Below, piece by piece: positions 27,901 to 36,300 of a stretch of 64,000 bases of DNA (the stretch's first letter is position 1; each line of letters begins with the position of its first letter). Source of the DNA: an uncultured Prevotella sp. (GTDB lineage Bacteria; Bacteroidota; Bacteroidia; Bacteroidales; Bacteroidaceae); NCBI GenBank assembly GCA_905196835.1, contig CAJJWN010000007.1:31608-95607 (forward strand). Direction: 5' to 3'. The translations under genes and the position numbers were made by a program. The notes below the pieces were generated by a model. That model was given only the letters and a program-made list of their open reading frames with translations, searched no databases and was not told where the DNA came from.

Positions 27901-29215
27901 GACAAAAATAATTGTGGTGGAAGACAACATCGTGTATTGCGAATATGTCTGCAATATGCTGTCACGGGAGGGCTACCGCAATATGAAGGCTTACCACCTC
28001 TCAACCGCGAAGAAACATCTGCAACAGGCAACAGATAATGATATCGTGGTTGCCGACCTGCGTCTGCCTGACGGCAGTGGCATAGACCTTTTGTGCTGGA
28101 TGCGAAAGGAGGGAAAGATGCAGCCCTTCATCATTATGACCGACTACGCCGAAGTTAATACCGCCGTGGAAAGCATGAAACTCGGCTCGATAGACTATAT
28201 TCCCAAACAGCTTGTGGAGGATAAACTTGTCCCCCTGATCCGTTCCATACTGAAAGAACGTCAGGCAGGACAACGCCGTATGCCTATATTCGCCCGTGAA
28301 GGTTCCGCCTTTCAGAAAATCATGCACCGCATAAGGCTGGTAGCCGCCACCGATATGAGCGTGATGATATTTGGTGAGAACGGCACGGGCAAGGAGCATA
28401 TTGCCCACCTGTTGCATGACAAGAGCAAACGTGCAGGCAAGCCATTTGTGGCGGTGGACTGCGGTTCACTCTCCAAAGAGCTTGCACCGTCGGCTTTCTT
28501 CGGACACGTCAAAGGTGCATTTACAGGTGCGGACAATGCCAAGAAAGGATATTTCCATGAGGCGGAAGGCGGCACGTTGTTTCTGGACGAGGTAGGAAAC
28601 CTCGCGTTGGAAACCCAACAGATGTTGCTCCGTGCCATACAGGAGAGGCGGTATCGCCCGGTCGGAGACAAGGCAGACCGGAATTTCAATGTCCGCATCA
28701 TCGCTGCTACCAATGAAGATTTGGAGGTATCGGTGAATGAAAAGCGTTTTCGGCAGGATCTTCTGTACCGCCTGCACGACTTCGGGATAACCGTTCCTCC
28801 GTTGCGTGACTGTCAAGAAGACATTATGCCGCTGGCAGAGTTCTTCCGTGATATGGCAAACAGAGAGCTGGAGTGTAGCGTGAGCGGGTTCAGTTCCGAA
28901 GCACGTAAAGCGTTGCTGACACACGCATGGCCGGGCAACGTGCGGGAACTTCGGCAGAAAGTTATGGGTGCTGTATTGCAGGCGCAGGAAGGTGTTGTCA
29001 TGAAAGAGCATCTGGAACTTGCCGTGACGAAACCGACCTCTACTGTCAGCTTCGCCTTGCGCAATGACGCGGAGGATAAGGAGCGGATATTGCGTGCGTT
29101 GAAACAGGCAAACGGCAACCGGAGTGTCGCCGCAGAACTGCTCGGCATAGGCAGGACAACACTATACAGCAAACTTGAAGAGTATGGACTTAAATATAAA
29201 TTCAAGCAATCATAG
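27893..29215 (+). CDS. rteB: RteB, sigma-54-type response regulator
   Basis: This is a 440-residue NtrC-like activator. The receiver domain carries phospho-acceptor Asp55 (IVVADLRLPDGSG). The central AAA+ domain has Walker A GENGTGKE near residue 161, the sigma-54-contacting GAFTGA at about 208-213, and Walker B TLFLDEVGN. The C-terminal Fis-type HTH is NRSVAAELLGIGRTTLYSK. In CTnDOT it activates rteC and mobilisation of other elements. No sigma-54 target promoter could be recognised here, and rteC is not found downstream, so the next step of the cascade lies outside the window or differs. Confidence 0.96.
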   Translation: MNKTKIIVVEDNIVYCEYVCNMLSREGYRNMKAYHLSTAKKHLQQATDNDIVVADLRLPDGSGIDLLCWMRKEGKMQPFIIMTDYAEVNTAVESMKLGSIDYIPKQLVEDKLVPLIRSILKERQAGQRRMPIFAREGSAFQKIMHRIRLVAATDMSVMIFGENGTGKEHIAHLLHDKSKRAGKPFVAVDCGSLSKELAPSAFFGHVKGAFTGADNAKKGYFHEAEGGTLFLDEVGNLALETQQMLLRAIQERRYRPVGDKADRNFNVRIIAATNEDLEVSVNEKRFRQDLLYRLHDFGITVPPLRDCQEDIMPLAEFFRDMANRELECSVSGFSSEARKALLTHAWPGNVRELRQKVMGAVLQAQEGVVMKEHLELAVTKPTSTVSFALRNDAEDKERILRALKQANGNRSVAAELLGIGRTTLYSKLEEYGLKYKFKQS

Positions 29216-30141
29216 CCCGTAATTCACTGAATTTGGCTATCTTTGCATAACATTTGAGAAAAACGGCGATTGGCAGGAGCTTTTCGCCGCCAACATATAG
29301 GATAAGACCGCAAGGCGTTTCAAGCGAAAATCTGGTAAATTTAGTTATATCTCAAAATTTCACATCTTAATATCTTATAAATTAACAATTTATATTGTGA
29401 TGTGTTTTTATCAAGGAACAAATTAGGAACAGAAACACGAATTATCATATTTTCTTGTTTTTTTATTTGCACTACCTTTCTTTCTCTTCACTTGTTCGTA
29501 CTTTGAGTATTTTTCCAAGTCATTTCACACGATTTTCATCCTCTCGCCAAGAGTGATTGTTGCAGTCATCTATGGATGAATAACCACAGCCAAAAGAAAA
29601 AAGGACAAATCTCTGTTTCTTTCAAGGAACATTGTTTTTTGCAAAGGTAACCATTTCCCTCAAAACACCTATACAGGCAGTCCAATATATCTGCCTATAT
29701 TTAGTTTACTTTAGTTTAGCATATATATAAGCTAATAGACTAAACTAAACCTTTACCGAAGTTCTCCCCCTTACTTTTATATTCACAGTCAAAAGAGAAG
29801 ATAATCGCACCGATATTTTCTTTTTTCGCTGCATCCCAATTTTACGGAAGTTCCTTTTATCGTAACTTCTGCCATAGGCATTTTATCCTCGCATCCCAAC
29901 TTTCGGTCTGCCTGATGAGAATTGTGTCGCAAAGGTACTTGTCATGTCTTTCTTGTATTCAAGGTCACAGCCTGACGGTTCCCGACAAAATCTCCACGCT
30001 CCGCTTTGCAGAGGTCGTATTTGGTCGTGAAACCCTGCATAAAGAGCCATAACACCTTTTGAGGCGACATAATTTTCAATCAAGCCCGAAAGTAGCTGAA
30101 ATGCTAAAAGAGGGAAAATAAAAAACTTAAAACTTAGGATT
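29216..30141. other. 926-bp non-coding stretch after rteB with AT-rich palindrome
   Basis: I see no gene; the 66-codon minus-strand frame at 29883-30083 has no support. At 29700-29750 repeats of TTTAGTTTA occur twice directly and once inverted (CTAAACTAAA), around a TATATATA centre. Promoter-like TACCTTTG boxes on the minus strand lie at 29640-29650 and 29930-29937, the latter with TTGA 21 bp upstream. The last ~200 bp resemble the leader sequences at 54.83 and 55.82 kb. Confidence 0.55.
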
Positions 30142-30435
30142 ATGGCAAACTATGCAACAAACATTTTCTACGCAAGGACGGAAAACAAAGCAGACCTCGA
30201 CAAGATAGAGGCATTCTTGGATGACACTTTTGACGGCTTTGTCAATAGACACAGCGATAGCGTGGATGCGGAGTTTACCTCTCGTTGGGTTTATCCGGAA
30301 GAAGAAATCGACAGGCTGATAGCTTCGTTGGAAGCCAAAGACAAAACTTATATCAAAATTCTGTCCTACGAATTTGCAGACGAATACGTGAGCTTCAGAA
30401 TCTTCTCACAGGGTAAATGGGATATCAAGTTGTAA
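30142..30435 (+). CDS. Small acidic protein of unknown function
   Basis: This 97-residue soluble protein (MANYATNIFYARTENKADLD and following) has a clean start after an A-rich leader. Alternating strand/helix prediction and the YATN-FYART opening recall small ferredoxin-like-fold accessory proteins of mobile elements, but I cannot name a family. It is first in a run of four small plus-strand genes (30.1-31.2 kb) with short gaps, probably an operon. Confidence 0.65.
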   Translation: MANYATNIFYARTENKADLDKIEAFLDDTFDGFVNRHSDSVDAEFTSRWVYPEEEIDRLIASLEAKDKTYIKILSYEFADEYVSFRIFSQGKWDIKL

Positions 30436-30453
30436 CCCTAAAATGACAAGACT

Positions 30454-30630
30454 ATGTACGAATACGAAAAAGATAGCGAAATTATAGGTGCGCACTGCAC
30501 CCTGCTTACCCCCTATAAAGGCTACTCCGAGGGAACAGTTGTCGGCGACTTCGGCAATAAAATAGTGGTACGTCTTAGCAGTGGCAAAGAGGTGGTCGAG
30601 TACCGTGATGAAGTGATTATTTACGATTAA
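30454..30630 (+). CDS. 58-residue protein of unknown function
   Basis: ATG 30454 opens 58 codons with good coding character (MYEYEKDSEIIGAHCTLLTP; later GNKIVVRLSSGKEVVEY), with gaps of 18 and 11 bases to its neighbours. The beta-rich pattern with GTVVGDFGNKIVVRL suggests a small SH3-like barrel, which is inference only. It belongs to the small-gene cluster starting at 30142. Confidence 0.6.
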   Translation: MYEYEKDSEIIGAHCTLLTPYKGYSEGTVVGDFGNKIVVRLSSGKEVVEYRDEVIIYD

Positions 30631-30641
30631 ATCCAAGAGCG

Positions 30642-30968
30642 ATGCAACAGGTAGCAATGAAATTCGTCCAATGGGACGTACCCGAATTAGAAAAGCTGAA
30701 AGGCTGCAGGGTTTACCAGTTACGGGAACAACTTGATAACGGAGACAAGTTGAGCCGTGAAGACAAGAACTGGATTACCCGAAACGTGAAAGAGTGCATC
30801 CATTTCAAAAGAGGTATCGCATTGATGGGCTACTTCTTTGATTTCTCCGATGTTCTCAAACGATATTTCGTGAAACAGCACGGACATATCACCGAGTATT
30901 GCGCCATTGACAAGACTGCGTTGCGCTCTGTCTTGTATGGTCGAATAGAAGACGTAGTAGAAGTATAA
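30642..30968 (+). CDS. Small protein of unknown function
   Basis: This is a 108-residue protein; an internal ATG at 30657 (MKFVQWDVPE) is an equally good start. It is charged, helical in the middle (LSREDKNWITRNVKECIHFK) and ends in RIEDVVEV. It has no recognised domain. It lies between other small genes of the cluster and in the same direction, separated by 11 and 16 bases. Confidence 0.65.
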   Translation: MQQVAMKFVQWDVPELEKLKGCRVYQLREQLDNGDKLSREDKNWITRNVKECIHFKRGIALMGYFFDFSDVLKRYFVKQHGHITEYCAIDKTALRSVLYGRIEDVVEV

Positions 30969-30984
30969 TTAAAATCAAAGAAAC

Positions 30985-31242
30985 ATGAAAGCAACGATTG
31001 AGCATAGCTTTTGTCCTTATTGTGACGAGGTAACAGAACTCTACTTCCGTATCATCAACACGATTCTTTTCTCAACCGATGAAACGGAACTGCGTACCGG
31101 CATGGAACGCCTACAAGAAAAAACACGTCTTGATGATTATTTCGTCTTCGGCTATGGCAAGCATCACCTATGGGTCTGCCAAAGACGTCCCAGTAATCAA
31201 AAAAAGATTTTCGAGCATCGGGTAATCATGGCAGAATTTTGA
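30985..31242 (+). CDS. Small protein with N-terminal Cys pair, unknown function
   Basis: This is an 85-residue protein. FCPYCDEVTELYF near residues 9-21 holds a CxxC pair that could bind a metal, but only one further Cys (WVCQRR) is present, so a full zinc finger is not shown. It is last in the small-gene cluster; about 680 bp without a gene follow. Confidence 0.6.
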   Translation: MKATIEHSFCPYCDEVTELYFRIINTILFSTDETELRTGMERLQEKTRLDDYFVFGYGKHHLWVCQRRPSNQKKIFEHRVIMAEF

Positions 31243-31922
31243 TGATACAGGCAGGAACGGGATAATCTTCCATTCCTGCCACGCCGCATTCCCTTTTTTA
31301 CATCTATCTCTCTCTTTTGGCTGCGCCATATCCTTTTGTAAAAACCAGCCATTCGTGAAAAGCTGCCGTCCGCTTTTCCGAAAAGCAGGGTTCTTTCCTT
31401 TTTCCCTTTTGTCCCCTATTCTTTCTGCCGGACGGGAACATGGCAGCACCCCGATACCCCGTTCCGCCTTTTGTCGCCACTTCGTTGATATTCCCTTCTG
31501 CGGTATCGCCACCTGTTGTCAGTTCAGTGTTCTGTTTGTAGCCACCTCTATTCAGTCCGACCGAATTACACGAAAATCCCTGCCGATTCTGCGGACTTAC
31601 AGCCGAAACGCGCACCATTGTGCCGGTGGACGGATTGCTCTTTCACTTCCCCTGCAACTACGGCTTTCCGCTCATTTTCAGAATAGTTTTCCGCCGAAGT
31701 CATCATCATTTTCCGATGCAAAGATAGTATGCAGACGGGAACGACTTTGGAAGTCTTGACCAATGGCACAGCCGTACAATCTTCCTTTATCGAGCCTTCT
31801 GGTTTTGCCTACGGACAAAAATAAAGAGTATTGATGCGTCCGGCCTTGGTGCATTCCCTTAACTGCACCTACTTTTTGAGGCAGCGTAAAATTGATTTAA
31901 TAACTTCTAAAAACAATTCATT
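31243..31922. other. 680-bp non-coding stretch upstream of ssb
   Basis: Frames on both strands overlap here and look like chance openings in a pyrimidine-rich, strand-asymmetric sequence (CCTTTTTCCCTTTTGTCCCC type). A TATCTTTG box lies on the minus strand at 31716-31723. The region may hold the promoter of the ssb gene and unknown RNA structures. I see nothing that can be named. Confidence 0.4.
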
Positions 31923-32303
31923 ATGAAAAAGATTGAAAACAATTTCGTAGTAACCGGTTTCGTAGGAAAGGATGCAGAAATCCGTCAGTTCACCAACGCA
32001 AGTGTAGCACGTTTCCCTCTGGCAGTAAGCCGACTGGAGAATAATGGCGAGGAATCCAAACGCGTTTCCGCCTTTATGAATTTTGAGGCGTGGCGTAAAA
32101 ACGAGAACACCGGGTCGTTCGACCAACTGACCAAGGGTACGATGCTGACCGTCGAGGGGTATTTCAAGCCCGAAGAATGGAGCGACCAAAGCGGTGTGAA
32201 ACACAACCGTATCGTGATAGTCGCCGTCAAGTTCTATCCGCCCGTCGAGAAGGAGGAGACTCCTGAAAAGCCGGCCAAACCAGCGAAAAAAGGCAAGAAA
32301 TAA
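31923..32303 (+). CDS. ssb: Single-stranded DNA-binding protein (SSB)
   Basis: This 126-residue protein has one OB fold: NNFVVTGFVGKDAEIRQFTN at the start, ARFPLAVSR, the aromatic strand FMNFEAWRK, and TMLTVEGYFKPEEW. The tail is a Lys/Pro/Glu-rich run ending KKGKK, lacking the acidic DDDIPF tip used by chromosomal SSB to recruit partners. It probably coats the single strand formed during transfer or replication of the element. It is monocistronic, followed by a terminator. Confidence 0.85.
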   Translation: MKKIENNFVVTGFVGKDAEIRQFTNASVARFPLAVSRLENNGEESKRVSAFMNFEAWRKNENTGSFDQLTKGTMLTVEGYFKPEEWSDQSGVKHNRIVIVAVKFYPPVEKEETPEKPAKPAKKGKK

Positions 32304-32319
32304 TCCTTGCCTTATCACG

Positions 32320-32350
32320 ACAAAAGCGGCCTTTGGGTCGCTTTTGTTTT
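32320..32350 (+). terminator. Terminator after ssb
   Basis: ACAAAAGCG (32320-32328) pairs with CGCTTTTGT (32339-32347), with TTT following. Confidence 0.7.
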
Positions 32351-32390
32351 ACTCATTACGGTGTTGTTGCACCATCTGTACTTTTATACT

Positions 32391-32672
32391 CTACTTGTTC
32401 TCTTTTACCGCATTCAGAAATGCTTTGGCAGGTTTGAATGCAGGGATGTTGTGAGCGGGAATTTTAATTGTCGTATTCTTCGAAATGTTCCGGGCCGTCT
32501 TTTCAGCTCTCCGTTTTATAACAAAGCTGCCGAAGCCGCGCAAGAACACCTCGTTTCCCGCAACCATCGACTCTTTTACATTTTCCATGAATGATTCCAC
32601 CACAGTCATCACAACCGTTTTCTCAATTCCGCTCTGCCGTGAGATCTGAGCGACAATTTCCGCTTTTGTCAT
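32391..32672 (-). CDS. HU/IHF-family DNA-binding protein
   Basis: This is a 93-residue histone-like protein that bends DNA. It starts MTKAEIVAQISRQSGIEKTV and has the helical dimer core, the VFLRGFGSFVIKRRAEKTARN strand-arm segment and the PAFKPAKAFLNAVKE C-terminus of the family. An element-borne copy could act as host factor for att or oriT complexes. A -7 box TAATTTTG lies upstream on the minus strand at 32701-32708. Confidence 0.9.
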   Translation of the reverse strand: MTKAEIVAQISRQSGIEKTVVMTVVESFMENVKESMVAGNEVFLRGFGSFVIKRRAEKTARNISKNTTIKIPAHNIPAFKPAKAFLNAVKENK

Positions 32673-32739
32673 ATTGTTCTTGATTTTAATGAATACGGTG
32701 CAAAATTAACAAATATCCGCCTGTTATAACAATCCAAAC

Positions 32740-32844
32740 TTATTTGTCATCCCGAAAACTGCTTTTACTGAATCCGCCGAAGACGCCCCTCAAGAGCCTG
32801 CCCACTACCAAAAATACCAACAATAAAATTATAATATCTCCCAT
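32740..32844 (-). CDS. 34-residue predicted membrane peptide
   Basis: ATG at 32844 (minus strand) opens 34 codons: MGDIIILLLVFLVVGRLLRG, then VFGGFSKSSFRDDK. A single hydrophobic helix precedes a basic/glycine patch, as in short Bacteroidetes membrane proteins. It lies between the recombinase-like gene and the HU gene, in the same direction. The function is unknown, and translation is unproven. Confidence 0.45.
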   Translation of the reverse strand: MGDIIILLLVFLVVGRLLRGVFGGFSKSSFRDDK

Positions 32845-32947
32845 AGGTCTTATTTTTTATAGTTATATCCAACTTAAAGATACGAAAAAATAATGAATTA
32901 CGCAAGTAATCTACTGATTTTCAATATCCATATTTGATTTATAAGTT

Positions 32948-33559
32948 CTATTTCCGGATGCCCGGCACGCGTCCCGGTGTTCGGTTAAGCTGAACCTTGT
33001 ATTTATTGAGAATGCTGTACACGGTGCTTTTACTCCGGACACCGCTCTCTTTCCAAATATCACGGATTGAATACCCATTGTTATACATATCCACGATTTT
33101 TTTGTCCCGTTCAGTTTTACTCATACTTTTTTTGGTAATCGGAATACTGATACTCTGCTGCAGGCGTATAATCTTATCTGACGACTTCCGCAAAACAGCC
33201 ACTTCCTCCGGTAATGCCCCGAACATGGCCAATACTTCCGCCGGTGTCGTGTCCGGAAACAATTTGTTGTCGGTGTCAATTTTATCGTGAATGGAGATAA
33301 TACGCACGACCTTGATGCGGCATAGCTCGATCAATGCCGATAGTTCCCGTAAACCACGCACGGCATTGCTGAATTTTGACACCACCAATTCGTCGCCTCT
33401 TTCAAGATTCGACATCAGTTGTTTCCATCTCGGTCTGAGCGTCTCGTGTCCGACCGATTCTTCAACCACTTGTACACACCCGTACTGGCGCATCCATTCC
33501 TTATCCGCATCAAACGCATCGTAGGAATTCGCCTCGAATATATAACCGACTTTTGCCAT
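32948..33559 (-). CDS. Serine-recombinase-like protein lacking the catalytic serine
   Basis: The protein has 203 residues from ATG 33559 (MAKVGYIFEANSYD). The fold of the resolvase/invertase N-domain is recognisable: a VGYIFEAN opening, ETLRPRWKQLMSNLERGDEL, SKFSNAVRGLRELSALIELC and KVVRIISIHDKID. In active enzymes the opening reads GYxRVST. Here the Arg and nucleophilic Ser positions are Phe and Ala, and the later RLGR-type motif is SNAVR, so recombinase activity is unlikely. The C-terminal HTH is GYSIRDIWKESGVRSKSTVY. A role as DNA-binding regulator of the divergent lipoprotein operon is suggested by the repeated sites at 33621-33800. Confidence 0.8.
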   Translation of the reverse strand: MAKVGYIFEANSYDAFDADKEWMRQYGCVQVVEESVGHETLRPRWKQLMSNLERGDELVVSKFSNAVRGLRELSALIELCRIKVVRIISIHDKIDTDNKLFPDTTPAEVLAMFGALPEEVAVLRKSSDKIIRLQQSISIPITKKSMSKTERDKKIVDMYNNGYSIRDIWKESGVRSKSTVYSILNKYKVQLNRTPGRVPGIRK

Positions 33560-33620
33560 ATCAATATACAATATTCATGATAACAAGTGCAAATATACAA
33601 GTTTTATTCGAGTATCTGAA

Positions 33621-33800
33621 TCATACTATATTAAAAAACGAAAATCGTACATTTTTCATGTTTTTATCTTCACTTGTTTTCATTGGTAATCATACTATTA
33701 AGTACGATATTAAAAAATGCGCAAAATACGGTTTTTCGGATGCGAAGTATCAAAAATAATATATAGTTTTGCACTAAATAGTACGAAATAATATAGTATG
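33621..33800. promoter_or_regulatory. Three related CATACTAT...GTACGA sites between divergent genes
   Basis: CATACTATA with TCGTAC 15 bases on (33622-33650), CATACTATTAAGTACGA (33691-33707) and, inverted, GTACGA...ATAGTATG (33781-33800) repeat the same half-site words. The layout resembles the three-subsite res region of resolvases or a set of operators. The last site overlaps the start codon of the lipoprotein gene, and a TAGTTTTG -7 box lies at 33764-33771. Confidence 0.55.
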
Positions 33801-34847
33801 AAAACATCAAAATCGAACTTAAAACAGCCGATAATCTTTGCCAAAATAATTGCCGTTTCGATTGCCGTATTCCTATGCGCGTCATGCGACAACGGCAATG
33901 GCAAACGATTGGCGAAAGCCAAGAATGACCCTGCCGGAACATACAGGGAATACCTGTCTGACATACGCAGGCAGAAAAGACTCTCCATTAAAGAATTGAC
34001 CGGACACCTCAAGCAATGGCAAACATTGAGGGATTCCGTATTCCTGTATCTCGAATGTGATACGCTTGGCCGGCTTCATTCCACTGTAAGAGAAGAGTGT
34101 GAACAGATACATGATTCCATCCGCATGGAATTTTCACGGATGGTGCTGTCTCAAACACGCACTTATAAGGATATACTGTGGGTAAAAGAACAAATCTCGC
34201 CGCATCTTGAAGACAAAGAGTTGCATCGTGTGGCTGAAACAATCCGGCCGTTCTTTGCCTCATTGGATAACCAGCCCGTCAGTCAGAGAAACCGACAACA
34301 TATTCTTGCCACTTATCGAGCTACCCTTGCTGAAACGATTGATTACGGTATTCATTGTATGGCAGACCTGACGACCTTTATCGAAAAGGAGGATGCTGTG
34401 TACCGGGCATTCCTTTCACGTCTGCCTGATTTCGACGGCGAGAATCTTTCCGACATCACGCATGACACGGAACGATGCTGCGCACAGGTATTTCTTGCCG
34501 CCGAACGGAACGACATCACCTATCGCAATGCCATGATTTATTTGGCCATGCGCACCAACCGCAGGCTGATTCAGAATGTCCGAACCTGTATCGACGACAT
34601 CTGCAATCAAAAAGTCAAGACACCGGCACAGGCACAAGCCTACATCTGGATGCTTCTCCAGCCTTATTCGTCGTTGGACGGTTTCTGCTTGGCGTTGCTT
34701 TCAGCCGAAGAAAGAGAGCAACTCGATATGCTTGCCTCGCAGACACCCGACGCTTTCAGAGAGTTGGGCAGGATGCTGCACCCAGGAGACAACCGCTTGG
34801 ACGAGCTGCCCGGAATGCTGATGGAAGCATTCATACACACGCTGTAA
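33798..34847 (+). CDS. Lipoprotein of unknown function, first gene of an uncharacterised module
   Basis: This 349-residue protein has a signal peptide and lipobox (IAVFLCASCDNGNG; Cys about residue 30), so it is a membrane-anchored periplasmic or surface lipoprotein. The mature part is almost wholly helical and charged (EYLSDIRRQKRLSIKELTGH, TFIEKEDAVYRAFLSRLPDF), without a recognised domain. It starts inside a repeated operator-like site, divergent from the recombinase-like gene, and is followed 3 bases later by the next gene of a four-gene set ending at 36300. Confidence 0.75.
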   Translation: MKTSKSNLKQPIIFAKIIAVSIAVFLCASCDNGNGKRLAKAKNDPAGTYREYLSDIRRQKRLSIKELTGHLKQWQTLRDSVFLYLECDTLGRLHSTVREECEQIHDSIRMEFSRMVLSQTRTYKDILWVKEQISPHLEDKELHRVAETIRPFFASLDNQPVSQRNRQHILATYRATLAETIDYGIHCMADLTTFIEKEDAVYRAFLSRLPDFDGENLSDITHDTERCCAQVFLAAERNDITYRNAMIYLAMRTNRRLIQNVRTCIDDICNQKVKTPAQAQAYIWMLLQPYSSLDGFCLALLSAEEREQLDMLASQTPDAFRELGRMLHPGDNRLDELPGMLMEAFIHTL

Positions 34848-34850
34848 AAT

Positions 34851-35321
34851 ATGACAACAGAAAAATATATGAATATGTTACGACATTTTTATAATGACTT
34901 CATGGCATTCGTCCCCCTGCAACTTCCGCAGTTGCTCGATGTGACGACGATGGAAGAACCGCAGTTCTACGGCGACTATGTGCTGCTTACGTTTCCGTTG
35001 CGCACCCCTTACGAACTGGACGAAGTAATGGATATGTTCGAGGACGACATGGAGTTGATCACGCTTTACCACCATATCCCGATGCGGACGGAAAAATTCG
35101 GTCATAGCACTTGTGCATACTCGAATCCCGCTTTCGGACAGATGTTCAAGATGAACGCCAAGACTGATACGGAGGGTAATGTAAACAGCATCCTTGTTAC
35201 CATCTATGATTCTTTGGAGCAGATGTACGGGGACCTATGCCTCGATTTGGAACTTCACTCCAAAAGCGGGTTCCTGAAATACAAGAAAGACAAGTCCGAC
35301 GTGCTGATGAATTTCATATGA
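34851..35321 (+). CDS. Uncharacterised acidic cytoplasmic protein (module gene 2)
   Basis: This 156-residue protein has no signal peptide. It contains an acidic middle (YELDEVMDMFEDDMELITLY) and aromatic segments (FYNDFMAFVPLQLPQLLD). I recognise no family. The stop overlaps the start of the next gene (ATGA), so the two are translationally coupled. Confidence 0.7.
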   Translation: MTTEKYMNMLRHFYNDFMAFVPLQLPQLLDVTTMEEPQFYGDYVLLTFPLRTPYELDEVMDMFEDDMELITLYHHIPMRTEKFGHSTCAYSNPAFGQMFKMNAKTDTEGNVNSILVTIYDSLEQMYGDLCLDLELHSKSGFLKYKKDKSDVLMNFI

Positions 35322-35719
35322 GAGAAAGTTTATACCGACAGATGGTCTATTGCATCAACACCTACCGGACGTGGATAGAGGTTGCCGATGACAATCTCTA
35401 CAAGGAGCATATCATCTCAAGAACCGACCGCACCGATTACCTCGTTTCCCGTACATTGGTGCTGCGTGCCTTCAAGACGAACGGCATACACGCCGAGGGT
35501 ACGACATGGACTATTCCCGAACACGAACTGGACAAGGCTTTGGCCATCTACCGAAAGCAAGACAGTACATTCAAGCAGCGCATCAAGAAAGCGGCCATGT
35601 ACTTTTCGCCCAAGGATGCCGAAACCCTTATCCGACTGGCGACATACGGTATTGTCCAGTTGGAACTCATTGTGCGCCCCACTCCCATACCCGAAAAGCC
35701 CTATTACTTATGTTACTGA
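35318..35719 (+). CDS. Uncharacterised basic protein (module gene 3)
   Basis: This is a 133-residue protein from ATG 35318, which overlaps the previous stop. It is mixed alpha/beta with RTDRTDYLVSRTLVLRAFKT in the middle and a helical Lys-rich part (QRIKKAAMYFSPKDAETL). No family is recognised. Its end overlaps the next gene by 10 bases. Confidence 0.7.
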   Translation: MRESLYRQMVYCINTYRTWIEVADDNLYKEHIISRTDRTDYLVSRTLVLRAFKTNGIHAEGTTWTIPEHELDKALAIYRKQDSTFKQRIKKAAMYFSPKDAETLIRLATYGIVQLELIVRPTPIPEKPYYLCY

Positions 35720-36300
35720 ATATCCTGCTACTCATTTTCTGCGCGATACCTTTCGGGGTATCAATGTCATTGTACAAGAACAACAAGCGGTTCATGACAC
35801 CCTTTTACATGGCAATGGCACGAAGCGGCAACGCCCGTAAACTGTATGTGCAAGTATGGCTGATATGCCTGCTTCTTTTCCATTATGTATATGCCTGTGG
35901 ACATATGGGTGAGTTTGGAATCCTACTCTCTACCGGTGTCTGTGCCGCAATGTTCTCGTTCCGATGGACGGACAACTGGTTACGCAGGTTGCTTGACCGC
36001 CCCGGTGCATTTGTCACACTCGCATCGGTCGCACTGGTCATCGGCTTTGTGCCGCATCTGTACACCTTGGCGATAACCATTACCTATCTTCTTCTGGCAG
36101 CCCTGTTCTATCCCTCCGTTCGGGTCATGTCCGAATGCAAGGACACGGGGACACTTTCCGGATGGGCAAAGCATCCCGGAATGCTGTCAGAATCCTATCA
36201 CGACAATCATCACGCAAATCTGCCGCATGAAGCGGACAGCGGCAACACTGACATATCCGCACAATATGAATCATTAAAACCGAATGAAAATGAAAAATAA
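35710..36300 (+). CDS. Integral membrane protein of unknown function (module gene 4)
   Basis: This 196-residue protein starts at ATG 35710, overlapping gene 3. Five or so hydrophobic segments are visible (NILLLIFCAIPFGVSMSL, VWLICLLLFHYVYACG, FGILLSTGVCAAMF, GAFVTLASVALVIGFVPHLY, LAITITYLLLAALFY), followed by a hydrophilic His-rich tail (ESYHDNHHANLPHEADSGNT). It could anchor a complex with the upstream lipoprotein and the two soluble proteins. It overlaps the next gene by 17 bases. Confidence 0.72.
   Translation: MLLNILLLIFCAIPFGVSMSLYKNNKRFMTPFYMAMARSGNARKLYVQVWLICLLLFHYVYACGHMGEFGILLSTGVCAAMFSFRWTDNWLRRLLDRPGAFVTLASVALVIGFVPHLYTLAITITYLLLAALFYPSVRVMSECKDTGTLSGWAKHPGMLSESYHDNHHANLPHEADSGNTDISAQYESLKPNENEK

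Noticed and set aside
29883-30083. 66-codon minus-strand frame
   Set aside because: It coincides with the repeated leader region and shows no protein features.
31168-31759. Overlapping frames on both strands upstream of ssb
   Set aside because: They overlap each other, are rich in Arg/Ser/Pro as expected from skewed sequence, and none has a plausible leader.
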